A DNA stretch of 64,000 nt from Theileria orientalis strain Shintoku (taxonomy: Eukaryota; Apicomplexa; Aconoidasida; Piroplasmida; Theileriidae). Within the stretch, counting starts at the first letter, position 1, and each line of letters starts with the position of its first letter. A model generated the notes under the pieces. It was not told the DNA's origin and did not search any database. It worked only from the letters and a program-made list of their open reading frames with translations. Of the stretch, positions 37,984-48,261 are shown one piece after another. The stretch spans positions 1,170,001-1,234,000 of the forward strand of contig NC_025262.1 in NCBI RefSeq assembly GCF_000740895.1, read 5' to 3'. The position numbers and the translations under genes are program-made.

Positions 37984-38289
37984 TCAGTTTATACTTAGTG
38001 GTTCTAAGACTCCGTTGACCATTTCGTTCATTTCCGAGTACGTTTTCCCTTCGAATAGAGGCGAGCACAGGATTCCCTATACTTGTAATATACACCCGTA
38101 TACATGGCAGTATGTATATTTTTATACGTAAAAATGCTCATCTTGTACGTATGTTGAGTAATTTGGGTCATTTTTGACGTAGAAGCAGATCGGATTCAGT
38201 TTTGACGTTATGGCTTCCTTCAGCGCCTGCAGCTTCGGTCCGTGAGGCGCTGCATACTTATGATGTATAAGTCCCCTTGTTACAAACAT
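37984..38289 (-). CDS. BolA-like protein, 77 aa, two exons
   Basis: Exons 38289-38149 and 38076-37984 join in phase 0 across a 72-bp intron (GTACAAG...GTATAG). Exon 1 encodes MFVTRGLIHHKY, then the helix LQALKEAITSKLNPICFYV and NDPNYSTY. Exon 2 encodes GILCSPLFEGKTYSEMNEMV and the end NGVLEPLSIN. The strand SPLFEGK followed by a helix with an NGVL core, and the L..I...L.P....V.ND opening, are the BolA pattern. BolA proteins partner monothiol glutaredoxins in [2Fe-2S] cluster handling, often in mitochondria. The usual RHR..VN signature is altered here to SEMNEMVN and the H of the SH.F motif is not seen. The gene is short for the family, so another exon may be missing. Confidence 0.68.
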
Positions 38290-38582
38290 GTTTTAGTCTT
38301 ACGTTAAATATATTATTGTTACAGCGCTCAAACTTATTTCTGATACTACACTCCTTTTTTTATCTGTGTGTGGTAGAATCTTCTGCTGTAAAATCTGTAT
38401 AAAATCACGTAAGTCACCTATTTAATTTGAAATTAGCTTCGAATTGACTTGATTGTAAACATTTTTTGTTTCAACTTATATCTAACACTTGGATCCACTT
38501 AACATATATGGCAGCTGCAGCAGCGATGCGAGACGAATAAAAAGCACTAACTGGTGTATATTCATGTTTATAGACGTTAATT

Positions 38583-39999
38583 TTAGTATGAGAATGGGTA
38601 GAATCCTGTGTCCAGTATGCCACACATGTCGGATCCTTCGTCGGTTCTCTGGAGTCTGAAGTATCCGTCCTCACCCCAGTCTGTTCCCCAGGAGTTCTTA
38701 ACTACCCAGTATCTGGTCTTAAGCTTCTCGTCATAGCCCTCGCCGACCAGGAGTACTGCGTGATTGAGCTTGTCTGCGCACACTCCGTTGTATACCCCGC
38801 CCTGGTACTTAGTGAATTCGGGCGATACTCCCATGAAGGTTACCGTTGGTGTGACTACGAGCGACTTGTTCATGATGTTCTTGCCCTTGAATACGTAGTA
38901 GTCTGAGATCTTAACCTTCTTGACATCTGGCACTGAGCACTTCTTGTCGTGTCCGACGAACGGCAGGTCATTTGCTGATGCAAGGCCGTATCTCCTTACG
39001 TAGTTCAGAGCGGACTCTGGGAAGCCTCCGTTGCATCCAAAGCTGTTTGGGTCGCAGTCCAACAGTTCCTGCTCACTCAGGCTGTAGACTACGTCCTTGT
39101 GCGTGAGGTAGAAGGATTCTACTGAACCCACGGTTGCGAAAGCCCAGCAGCCACCGCAGTCGCCCTGGTCCTTCACTTGACTTACGGTTTTCGCCTTTCT
39201 CCAGTCCAGATCTTCTCCGTTCAGCTTAGATAAATCGAGGTCATCGGTACCTTTGGCGAGTTTAAGGTGTTTCAGGTATGTTGGGTTATCTAGACGGCTA
39301 AGTAAGAGACTAGATGATGGCAACTTCTCAAAGGTTGGAACCTTGACAGGCTTAAACATTTGGTAAAACTCCTTTTCGGAGAGATCGCTGAATCTGTTGA
39401 TTCCCTTTGTATACATCTCAGTTCCTACACATAAATTATTTGATGAATGATATGTATATAAATATGTAAGTGCTGTGTATTAAATGCTGTATCGTATATA
39501 TTTGTCAAACTATAATTGTTAACTAACCCCGTTGCTCCTTCACTTCCAAATAGCTGTCACGGAAATTCACGAATCTCTCGCGGCGATCCTTGTCATATTT
39601 GTACACTCTGTGGTATTTGGCGTTAAATGACTCAAACTCCATGTACACCTCAAGTTCAAGTTTCGGGTCATTAGATATAAGATTAGCGCGAAACAGGTGA
39701 GTCAACTCGTCAAAGTAACTGTCGCGCTTATTCATCTCCAACTCCGGAAAGTTCTTAGTCAAGTGCTCACTCAACGAACTCTTAAACTCACTCAAAGCTT
39801 TATACTTACTAACGACAAAATATGATAAAACAGATACGCCCACCAGGAAAGATAACACAACCACCGTTGCCAAAACTCTCCTAGCGACACTCGAACGCGG
39901 CTTTCTAGAGTAGGAAGCGTCCTCGCGGGACTCGACCTCCTCGTCAAGTCTGTGGGTTACTAGTCTTTCGTTTGGGTTTGCCACCACGGAACTAACCAT
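38583..39999 (-). CDS. Membrane-anchored papain-family cysteine protease 1, 437 aa
   Basis: Exons 39999-39528 and 39424-38583, phase 1, intron 103 bp. The layout is a short cytosolic tail, one transmembrane helix (VLATVVVLSFLVGVSVL), an I29-type inhibitory propeptide and a C1A domain starting near DLDWRKA. The active site is complete: oxyanion Gln and Cys in QGDCGGCWAF (Cys near residue 250), His in LNHAVLLVGEG, Asn in VVKNSWG. The residue before the catalytic Cys is Gly instead of the usual Ser. Such type II-anchored proteases are expected in the secretory/endosomal system and may degrade host protein or aid egress. First of six paralogues in tandem. Its first exon and intron are nearly identical to those of the next copy. 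Confidence 0.93.
39379..39930 (-). repeat. 552-bp tract shared with 41271-41822
   Basis: Covers nearly all of exon 1, the whole intron and the first ~45 bp of exon 2 of protease 1. It aligns without gaps to the same part of protease 2 at an offset of 1,892 bp. I count about four differences, all in the intron. Sequence outside the tract is clearly diverged. Confidence 0.9.
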
Positions 40000-40465
40000 T
40001 GTTACTAGTGACTAATCTTAAAATTAAAATTATTCAGGGTTAATATAGTTGTTATATCAGTTGATTAAGGAGATTGGGAATAGCCCAAATATTACAATTA
40101 ACAATGAAAAATTAGAAGATTTGCTAGTGAAATAGACAAATGCCACGTAGGACAAGTGAATAATTACGTACAATTTAGAAATCTGCTAGTGTTTCCAGTT
40201 CAAATAGTTGTCTATACAAAAGAAACTCTACATAATTATCTCTGCCCCATTTTATAAAGAATTGCGACTAACTCCTATTATCTAAACTTACCCGTCTTCT
40301 TCATCTTTGAGAGTAATTCACACATGAGTAAATAATCATAAAAGGACAACACATATGTGACCCTCGGTGTGGAATCTGTGAATCTTAGCTATTTTACTAA
40401 CGTCCAATACTGTGTATGTCAACTACACAAATTACTGGATAGTTTTTCCAGCTTCGCCCTCCGAT
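40000..40465. other. Intergenic between proteases 1 and 2
   Basis: AT-rich. Nothing coding or repetitive recognised. Expected to hold the promoter of protease 1 and the 3' end of protease 2. Confidence 0.5.
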
Positions 40466-41891
40466 TCAGTGGGCGAAGGAGTGTAGTCCTGCGTCCAGGA
40501 CACCACACTTATCTGAGCCTACGCCCGTCCTCTCCAGCCTTATGTATCCGTCCTCTCCCCAATCGGCTCCCCATGAGGTTTTGACGATCCAGTACCTCAC
40601 GCCGAGGTCCTCGTCGAAGCCCTCTCCGACCAGGAGCACCGGACTGTTTGGCTTTTCTGCACAGCTACCTGTGTATATTCCGGATTTGTAGGATACCAAC
40701 TCTGGTGTGACCCCCAGGAAGACGACGGTTGGCGATACCAGCAGTGACTTGTTGAAAATATCCTTTCCCCTGAAAATGTAGAAGGCCTCGATGTGCACTC
40801 TTTCGTAGGTCGTTTCCGGGACGAAGCACGGCCCGTTTGCGCCCACGTACGGGAACTCGTTCTCGTGGACCAAGCCGTGCTTCTTTACGTACGAGAATGC
40901 CGACTTCGGTGACCCTCCTGCGCATCCGAAGCTGAAATCGTCGCAGTTCAGGACCTGCTGGACGCTGAGGTCGTAGTCTCTATCGTAGTGTGCCATGTAG
41001 AATGACTCGATGCAATCTACTGTTGTGATCGCCCATCCTGAGCAGCAGTACCCCTGGTCTCTCACTGGTTTCACGCAATTTGCTCTCCTCCAGTCCAGAT
41101 TTTCCGCTGTTAAGTTTGACACGTCAATCTCTTCCGTGGACCCCTTTGCCAGTTGCAGATTCTTTATGTATGTCGGATTGTCCATAAGATTCAGGATATG
41201 GTTACTCGGCGGGAGCCTATCCGATTTAGGGATCCTGATTGACGGGAACATGTGATAAAATTCATCTTCAGAGAGATCGCTGAATCTGTTGATTCCCTTT
41301 GTATACATCTCAGTTCCTACACATAAATTATTGGTTGAATGATATGTAAATAAATATGTAAGTGCTGAGTATTAAATGCTGTATCGTATATATTTGTCAA
41401 ACTATAATTGTTAACTAACCCCGTTGCTCCTTCACTTCCAAATAGCTGTCACGGAAATTCACGAATCTCTCGCGGCGATCCTTGTCATATTTGTACACTC
41501 TGTGGTATTTGGCGTTAAATGACTCAAACTCCATGTACACCTCAAGTTCAAGTTTCGGGTCATTAGATATAAGATTAGCGCGAAACAGGTGAGTCAACTC
41601 GTCAAAGTAACTGTCGCGCTTATTCATCTCCAACTCCGGAAAGTTCTTAGTCAAGTGCTCACTCAACGAACTCTTAAACTCACTCAAAGCTTTATACTTA
41701 CTAACGACAAAATATGATAAAACAGATACGCCCACCAGGAAAGATAACACAACCACCGTTGCCAAAACTCTCCTAGCGACACTCGAACGCGGCTTTCTAG
41801 AGTAGGAAGCGTCCTCGCGGGATTTAAAGTCATCGTTGACTCTTTTAGTGGTATAGCGTAAGTTTGGTGATACCATTGCTTTGATAACCAT
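40466..41891 (-). CDS. Papain-family pseudoprotease (protease 2), all catalytic residues replaced, 440 aa
   Basis: Exons 41891-41420 and 41316-40466, phase 1. Same layout as protease 1: N-terminal transmembrane helix, I29-type propeptide, C1A fold. The catalytic Cys position is Gly (QGYCCSGWAI against family QGxCGSCWAF), the His position is Ser (PNSPVLLVGEG against NHAVLLVGEG), and the Asn is Thr (VKTSWG against KNSWG). The frame is intact, structural cysteines (NCDDFSFGCAGG) and the C-terminal DKCGVLDAG are kept, so this looks like a maintained non-enzymatic protein, not a broken gene. Exon 1 is almost the same as in protease 1 by recent gene conversion, so its anchor and propeptide are current while the domain behind them is diverged. 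It may act as a decoy, inhibitor or binding protein; this is inference. Confidence 0.9.
41271..41822 (-). repeat. 552-bp tract shared with 39379-39930
   Basis: Partner copy of the conversion tract described for protease 1. The edges are sharp: identity ends inside the cytosolic tail codons (after the SREDASY block) and again just after the FSDLSE codons of exon 2. Confidence 0.9.
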
Positions 41892-42265
41892 TTTCCAAAA
41901 TGTAACGAATTGTGAAATAGATTTAAAACTGATTGTGTGTGATTTGCTAAAGTGTTTTGGGATTATCCCAGGTGAAAATGAGTGAAAATCAAATAATAAT
42001 CTACATTATTATAGGCGTTTATTCAACACCGAAAATAAGCAAACTAGTACATACAAACTACAATCTGTGGGAGTTCACTGCGTTACAATATAATGGGAGT
42101 AATATACATGTACTGTACATATTATGACCTTCTTCGTATGGAATCAACACCCCATCCATCGGATGGCCGAGAACATGAATGTCGTACACACTATTTAATA
42201 TCTATAGTTTAATAGCACGTAAAAGTATAAAGCAAAAGCGTTAATTGCATTTATAGCAAAATACA
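41892..42265. other. Intergenic between proteases 2 and 3
   Basis: AT-rich, with one small GC-richer palindromic patch around 42151-42165 (CCATCCATCGGATGG). No gene recognised. Confidence 0.5.
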
Positions 42266-43582
42266 TTAATACACCACTGGGTTTAATCCGAACGTCAAGA
42301 TTCCGCACTTGTCGGCTCCTTCGTCGGTTCTCTCCATCCTTATGTATCCGTCCTCTCCCCAGTCGGCTCCCCAGGAGTTCTTGATGACCCAGTATCGCTT
42401 ATTGGTCTCCTGGTCAAATCCCTCGCCGACAAGGAGCACTGCGTGATTCTGTTCCTTGGCACATTTTCCGGTGTAAACTCCAGATTTGTATAATTTCAAT
42501 TCAGTGTCGACACCGATACCAACGACAGTTGGTGACAGGACCAGAGACTTGTTTAAAATGTCAGAGCCTGTGGTGACTACAAGTGAGTCAATGAACACCT
42601 TCTCGAGATCGTTTGGCGTGCATGGCTCATCTATGCCGTCGTATGGCAAGTCGGAGCTAAAGCTAATGCCATTTGAGTGAACATACTCGAGCGCCGTGTA
42701 AGGCAATCCGCCGTTGCATCCGCTGCTGTATTGGTCGCAGTTGACGAGCTCCTGCTCGCTCAGGTCGTAGGTCTTGTCCTTGTAGAGCTTGTACAGAGCC
42801 TCGACGGCTCCTACAGAGGAGAAGGCCCAACATGATCCGCAGTTTCTTCCCTGATCCTTGACTGGCGTGGGCACTTCTGCTTTCCTCCAGTCCAAGTCCT
42901 CTCCGGTTATCTCGCTAAGGTCGTTTATTTCAAAGTCGATTTTCTTGGCGCGCTTAAGCTTTGATATATAGAGTGAGTTGGCGAGCGACCTCTTCTGGTG
43001 CTGCGCGTGCTTAGCAACTGGAGTGAAGTACTTAGGAGGCTTAATTTCGTAATGGAGCTTCATGAACTCTTCGTCACTCATGTCCGCAAACTTGTTTAAT
43101 TCCACTGTGTATGGAGAATCGTCCTTGTGTTCCTTAACTTTCAAGTAGTTCTCTCTGTATATAATGAATCTGTCAGTTCTTTTGTTAAAGTCAGCATACT
43201 TCCTTCCGTGCTTTACAGTAAAAAGGTCAAAGGAGTAGTACATGTCGAGCTCGAGTGCGGCATCGTTCGAAATTTTTTTAGTGCTGTGAATTTTAACCAA
43301 ATCGTCAAGAAGCGTGACCTTCTTGACGGACTCCAGGTTGGAGTACTCCTTCTCAATATGCTTAACGAGTCCAGACTTAAAATTGCGAGCTTGTCTCGTC
43401 TTGACAAGGAAGAAGGCTGCCAGTCCAGTGCATATAATCGATATTAAAAGAACGATTAGGAAGGTAATAAATGGAGAAAGCTTCTTGCGCCTGGAACGAT
43501 TGATGGAGCTGAAAAGTGGAGTCCTAGAGGAAAAGGATGGCTCACTTACAGCATCATGGACTTGTTCATCGATAGTATTCAT
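42266..43582 (-). CDS. Membrane-anchored papain-family cysteine protease 3, 438 aa, intronless
   Basis: A single exon. Transmembrane helix near residues 38-60 (FITFLIVLLISIICTGLAAF), an I29-type propeptide (FDLFTVKHGRKYADFNKR), then the C1A domain from DLDWRKAE. The active site is complete: QGRNCGSCWAF, QNHAVLLVGEG and VIKNSWG. The family sequence has one extra residue between Gln-Gly and CGSCW. It reads straight through the position where proteases 1, 2, 4 and 6 carry an intron. The role is as for the other active copies, a secretory-pathway or lysosome-like protease. Confidence 0.94.
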   Translation of the reverse strand: MNTIDEQVHDAVSEPSFSSRTPLFSSINRSRRKKLSPFITFLIVLLISIICTGLAAFFLVKTRQARNFKSGLVKHIEKEYSNLESVKKVTLLDDLVKIHSTKKISNDAALELDMYYSFDLFTVKHGRKYADFNKRTDRFIIYRENYLKVKEHKDDSPYTVELNKFADMSDEEFMKLHYEIKPPKYFTPVAKHAQHQKRSLANSLYISKLKRAKKIDFEINDLSEITGEDLDWRKAEVPTPVKDQGRNCGSCWAFSSVGAVEALYKLYKDKTYDLSEQELVNCDQYSSGCNGGLPYTALEYVHSNGISFSSDLPYDGIDEPCTPNDLEKVFIDSLVVTTGSDILNKSLVLSPTVVGIGVDTELKLYKSGVYTGKCAKEQNHAVLLVGEGFDQETNKRYWVIKNSWGADWGEDGYIRMERTDEGADKCGILTFGLNPVVY

Positions 43583-44275
43583 ATTAAAAGAAAATTATGC
43601 AAAATAAATTCAGAGTAAAGATAAAATATAAAGAAAATGAGTATACGGGAATAATAACAAAATATAGTCGAACTATTGAATAGAGTTGTTTATTAAAACT
43701 ATATTTGTAAACAAAAATTCAGGAATGTCCTAACTTTATAGGAAGTTGCAATTAAATTCCTCGCTGCTCGCAGATTCTCGGCACTTGTAACTTGGAGCTA
43801 GCCCCATGGCAATGTCTCAAGTTCATCAATTTTCTCCGGGGAATTTCATGAAAATTTTAAATGCAAACCAATTATAAGGTTTCTATAAATTTAATGTATA
43901 GTTCCACAATTTTAAAGTTTTTAAATTTTTTTTCGATTATTACAATTTGGCACATGTGGAATCTTGCCATTGAATTCATTTTTAACAATTATATTTGCAA
44001 TTTGTAATAAAATTTAAAAGAAATATTGTTATGCTTTTATTTTTTACCCGTTTCTTTTATTGTTAAATTTGTTTACAGTTCCGTGTGTAGTATATTTTCC
44101 GACACACTTAGAGTCGTTTAATTCCCATTATTCTTCCTCAGAAGCGGCTCTGATTTTATTACATAAGGAACGCCACGCAATAGTTAACCATGAATTTTGG
44201 TAATGTGTACAAATTAGTGCTATTTTACATTCCGAATTTGTCGGTTAACGTTTCTTTTCAAACATTAACAAGTTT
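43583..44275. other. Intergenic between proteases 3 and 4, possible exon remnants
   Basis: Mostly AT-rich. Two GC-richer patches (about 43760-43840 and 44110-44185) stand out. The second reads AWRSLCNKIRAASEEE followed by a stop on the minus strand. The first reads MAMSQVHQFSPGNFM on the plus strand. I cannot join either into a credible gene, so I call none. Confidence 0.35.
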
Positions 44276-45797
44276 TTAGAACCACATGTTTCCCACATAT
44301 TCGTGAGGGACATAATGAGTTATAAAAGGATTTAACCCTGCGGTTAAAATTCCACATTTGTCGAGACCATCCTTAGTGCGCTCGAGTCTGAGGTAGCCGT
44401 CCTCCCCCCAGTCGGCTCCCCAGGAGTTTTTTATGATCCAGTAGCGCTTCTTGCTCTCGGGGTCGTATCCCTCGCCGACCAGAAGCACTGCGTGGTTCAT
44501 CTGGACTGAGCACTCGTCGTCGTAGATGCCGCGCTTGTAGTCGAACAGTTTATCGGACACTCCAATGGTGACCACGGTCGGGGAGTAAACCAGGGACTTG
44601 TTGAGGATGTCGTCGCCGGTTAACACAGTGAATAAGTCAATGAAGTATCTGTCGGTATCCGGATCGGTGCATTGACCGTCCTTGGCTGTGTAGGGGACCA
44701 CGCTGGTCTCCGGAAGGCCCTTGTTCTTGACAAAGTTGAGTGCCACGTCCGAGAACCCTCCCTTGCAGCCGTTGCACTTCTTGACGCAGTTGATCAGGTG
44801 CTGTTCACTCAAATCGATGTTTGTATCCTGCAGCATTCTGAAAAGGCTTTCAACTGAGGCGACTGCTGCGAAAGCCCAGCACGAGCCGCAGTCGTCGCCC
44901 TGGTCCTTTATAGGACTCGCTACGTCTGCACGCCTCCAGTCCAGGTTTTCGCCCGTGATTTTCGTGGCGTCTGTGATACAATTCTCAAAATTTTTGGCAA
45001 TCTTGAGCTTCGAGAGGTATGCTGGGTCGGTTAAGTGCCTTCCCAGCATCTCGTCGAGCTCCTCAGACTTGTTGTGGTCCTTGGTGTTTTTAATCGGGTT
45101 CAGGTTCGATAGCATCTTTCTTCGCTCCTCGGGCGTGAGGTCGCTAAACTTGTTGATGCCCTTCATGTACGAACGCTCACCTAAACAAAAGTAAGTTTCA
45201 TAAATATCGAACTGGCGCGGTAGTGCCGCCGACTTGGCCAACGTTTGGCTCAAACAAGCCAAACGTTGGCTAAGTTGGAATCATTATGTATTTGTATGCG
45301 TAAAACCTACCTTTCTGGTCCCTGACGTCGAAGTACTTTCTGCGGAAGAGCAGGTGTCTCTTACTGCGCTCCTTGCCCTCGTAATGCTTCTTGTACTTGT
45401 GCATAAACTTGTGGAACTCGATGAGGGTCTCCAGCTCGACCTGATAATTGTCAGAGATTGCCCTCTGCGTGTACAGATCGTTTAGCTCGCTCTGCAGAGT
45501 GTCCTTTAACTTCTTGCTCAGAGTCGGGTGGGTCTCATCTACATGTTTCGACAAGCTTTTGGAGAATTTACGATCTGATAGCGATTTGGAGAAGAACGTG
45601 TATACTATTAACGCGACTGAGAGGATTAAAAATACAAAAATCAGGAGGGATATGAAGATTCTCTTGGTGAATAGTCGCCTCGTTTTAAACTTGAAGGAAC
45701 TTAAATCTTCTGTGGCTTCTCTTTCCAAGTCCGAGCCCTTATCAATCTCTATGTTATAGTTGTCCTCCTCCTGGATAGAAGGAGGTGCGCGAGGCAT
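44276..45797 (-). CDS. Membrane-anchored papain-family cysteine protease 4, 463 aa
   Basis: Exons 45797-45311 and 45180-44276 join in phase 1 across a 130-bp intron that holds a strong hairpin. The N-terminus has an acidic cytosolic tail and a transmembrane helix (ISLLIFVFLILSVALIVYTF). The propeptide (FHKFMHKYKKHYEGKERSKR) is of I29 type. The active site is complete: QGDDCGSCWAF, MNHAVLLVGEG, IIKNSWG. It ends with an extra tail (HYVPHEYVGNMWF) not seen in the other copies. Confidence 0.93.
45232..45275. other. 19-bp hairpin in the intron of protease 4
   Basis: Left arm 45232-45250 and right arm 45257-45275 pair along 19 positions with one G-T mismatch, around a 6-base loop. The core is GCCAACGTTTGGCT. 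It is far more GC-rich than typical introns here. It lies in mid-intron, away from both splice sites. Confidence 0.85.
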
Positions 45798-45944
45798 ATT
45801 TACGGTAAATTAGGACTGGGCGGAATCAACCCGACTTCCAAAAAGACGCAACTCGAGATAACGCAATTAACTAGATATATACACACACAGGAGAGTAGGG
45901 TAACACAAAATAAATATACGAAAATATTAAAAGGGATAAAGCGC

Positions 45945-47375
45945 TTAGAAGGCCTTCTTGGTGGTCTTGGCGGATTTGCCAGTCTTCTTCTCAGCCTTGG
46001 CCTTCACAACAGGTTTCTCCTCAATAACTGGTTTTACGAATGATGGGTTGTATCCAGCAGTTAATATATCGCATTTGTCAAACTTGTCATCGGTCCTTAC
46101 GAGTCTGGCAAAGCCATTCTCTCCCCAGTTCTCACCCCAAGAGTTCTTGATGACCCAGTATCTCTTTTTGGTCGCTGGGTCGAAGCCTTCACCGACAAGC
46201 AGGACTGCGTGGTTTGGTGCCTTTCCACATGGTCCATCGTACAATCCTGACTTGTAGCTGAACAGGTCTCTGTGGACGGACAAGTAAACAACAGTTGGAG
46301 AGATGACGAGAGACTTGTTCAAGATGTCCTTGCCGCTCATGAAGACGTGGGATCCAATCTCATACTTATTGTTGGAGCGAGTGGATGATTTGCATCTCAT
46401 GTTGGCGCCGGTGTAAGGGACGTTGAAGTTGATGTCAATACCAGTGGTCATGTATTCGAGAGCGTTTTCTACCTTGCCACCAGAGCATCCCTTGGACTTG
46501 AAGTCGCAGTTCAAAACTTCTTGTGCAGAGAGGGTCAAGGTCATGCCCTTGTGAATCTTGAACAAACTTTCAACGGCAGCGACTGAGGCAAGTGCCCATC
46601 CGGAGGAGCAGTGCACACCTTGGTCTTTGACGAAGGAGACTGCTTTGGCCTTTCTCCAATCCAAGTCATCACCAGTGACCTTGTCAATGTCCAAAATCTC
46701 TTGGACACCCTTGGCCAACTTCAAGTTGTCGAGGTAGCTGGAGTTAAGTTCAACATTGATCTTGGAAACTGGGTTGACCTCGGCCTTGCTCAACTTTGGC
46801 AGGCTGATTCTTGGGAAGAGGACGCGGAGCTCCTTGTCAGTCATGTCGCTGAATCTGTTGATCTGCTTGGTGTAGAGTTCCTTTCCGGTCAAGCTCTTGA
46901 CGTCGTGGTAGTCTTGGCGGAAGAAGGTGAACCTTTCCCTGCGCTCCTTTTCGTCTGCGTGCTTCACACTGTACTTCTCGTTGTACTTGCCGAACTCGAG
47001 GTAGGTCTCGAACTCCAAGGCGCAGTCAGAGGAAATGTAGCCCTTCTTGAAGAGTGTGACCATGTCGTCAACGTATTTTTCCCTAACCTCGGCCTCGAGG
47101 AAGTTGAAGTCCTTGTCCAAAAGAGCCTCAAGGTCCTTTTTGAATGCCTTGGCTTGGTTCGCCTTAACAATGAAAACTGCAGAGAGGACAGTTGCCGTGA
47201 CAGCCAATAAGATGAGGGAAAGAGTTGAAACTAAGATTATTTTTCTCTTTCTCAATATAGTCTTGAAGGAAGAGGATGGGATTTCAATGTCACTGGATTG
47301 GTTGTGACACTCCACATCGTCGAATCTGTTGTTTACCAATCTTTGGTTTGGGTTAGACAAAACTGCATCAGCCAT
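45945..47375 (-). CDS. Papain-family protease homologue 5, catalytic Cys replaced by Gly, 476 aa
   Basis: A single exon with transmembrane helix (IILVSTLSLILLAVTATVL), I29-type propeptide (FGKYNEKYSVKHADEKER) and C1A domain. The Cys motif reads QGVHCSSGWAL, so Gly stands where the nucleophile should be. The His (APNHAVLLVGEG) and Asn (VIKNSWG) are kept. A Lys/Ala-rich C-terminal tail of about 30 residues (KPVVKAKAEKKTGKSAKTT) is unique in the cluster. Codon choice (many AAG, TTG, GTC, GCC, TTC) differs from the neighbours and may reflect high expression. Loss of only the nucleophile with a kept fold suggests a pseudoprotease that may still bind peptides. This is inference. Confidence 0.92.
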   Translation of the reverse strand: MADAVLSNPNQRLVNNRFDDVECHNQSSDIEIPSSSFKTILRKRKIILVSTLSLILLAVTATVLSAVFIVKANQAKAFKKDLEALLDKDFNFLEAEVREKYVDDMVTLFKKGYISSDCALEFETYLEFGKYNEKYSVKHADEKERRERFTFFRQDYHDVKSLTGKELYTKQINRFSDMTDKELRVLFPRISLPKLSKAEVNPVSKINVELNSSYLDNLKLAKGVQEILDIDKVTGDDLDWRKAKAVSFVKDQGVHCSSGWALASVAAVESLFKIHKGMTLTLSAQEVLNCDFKSKGCSGGKVENALEYMTTGIDINFNVPYTGANMRCKSSTRSNNKYEIGSHVFMSGKDILNKSLVISPTVVYLSVHRDLFSYKSGLYDGPCGKAPNHAVLLVGEGFDPATKKRYWVIKNSWGENWGENGFARLVRTDDKFDKCDILTAGYNPSFVKPVIEEKPVVKAKAEKKTGKSAKTTKKAF

Positions 47376-47688
47376 TTTCCTAGAAAAATGATCAAATTGA
47401 ACGATTGTCGGAATAATGAAGTTTGTAAAAACTAAATTATGTCAAGTATGGGCGTGCCCTACATAGGCTAAAACATGCGGAAAATGGGAAAGGCAATTTC
47501 TTCGTAACCAGGCCGCCTTTCGACATTGCAACAAATTATTATAGAAATTAGCCAATTCGGATTTCCGTTTTCGCCGGAGAGACTGAGTTGCGTTGCGCTT
47601 TTAATGTCAAAATTGCCATTGTGAGGCTTAACGGGGATATTTTAAATTTAGCGCTGTAACGATCATCAATGTAGAGTCTAGTGGTCTT
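47376..47688. other. Upstream region of protease homologue 5
   Basis: Probable promoter and 5' UTR. No coding sequence or repeat recognised. Confidence 0.45.
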
Positions 47689-47946
47689 TTATGGATTCTC
47701 TATTGATTTTGTTCCATTTTGACCCTTTCCCCACTGCAAAATATTGATCGGAACCTTAATTCTCGCGTTCTTGTCTATCTGCTCCCCTTTCAGCAGGACA
47801 CAAATTCCCCTTATTGTTTCCTCATTCCCACAATATATTCTAGTTCTGTGTCCCTTGAGGTACTTTTGTGCTACTTGAACGTTTGTGTGTGCTAGCGTTT
47901 TTTTGTGAAATTTGAGTTTCTTTACCCTCTCTTCACAGTTCCTCAT
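47689..47946 (-). CDS. Small basic protein of unknown function, 85 aa
   Basis: An ATG-initiated single frame rich in Lys and Arg (VKKLKFHKKTLAHTNVQVAQ, then YLKGHRTRIYCGNEETIRG) and ending KSIENP. Base composition is less AT-rich than its flanks, which supports coding. No domain recognised; a small ribosomal or RNA-binding protein is possible from the charge alone. It sits between two proteases on the same strand, interrupting the array. Confidence 0.45.
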   Translation of the reverse strand: MRNCEERVKKLKFHKKTLAHTNVQVAQKYLKGHRTRIYCGNEETIRGICVLLKGEQIDKNARIKVPINILQWGKGQNGTKSIENP

Positions 47947-48261
47947 TCTGTCTTTTCCTGTTCTTTCTTTTATTTTTTGATTTTTATATCCTTCTTTATT
48001 TATACATACACCATTTTAGTCACTTGTTTATAATTTTATCGACTGTATTAACGGTATTTTATTTTTACACACTTACTCGTTTTTTTCTTTTTTATTTGTT
48101 CTTGTTTATTCTTTTAATTTAATTTTTTATTATTTTTATTATTTTTTATTTTATATTTGCTTTTGTTCCTGTTGGAATCCATGGCATTTAAGTCGTTATA
48201 GGGTACTCATGTATACACACACGTAACATGTAAAAGGGAATTATAAAACATTAAGTACACC
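47947..48261. other. Poly-T-rich intergenic stretch
   Basis: Long runs of T and TTATT words between protease 6 and the small basic gene. Nothing coding. Likely 3' UTR and promoter. Confidence 0.5.

Noticed and set aside
40466..41891. Protease 2 as a broken pseudogene
   Set aside because: The frame, splice sites, anchor, propeptide and structural cysteines are intact; only catalytic residues are changed.
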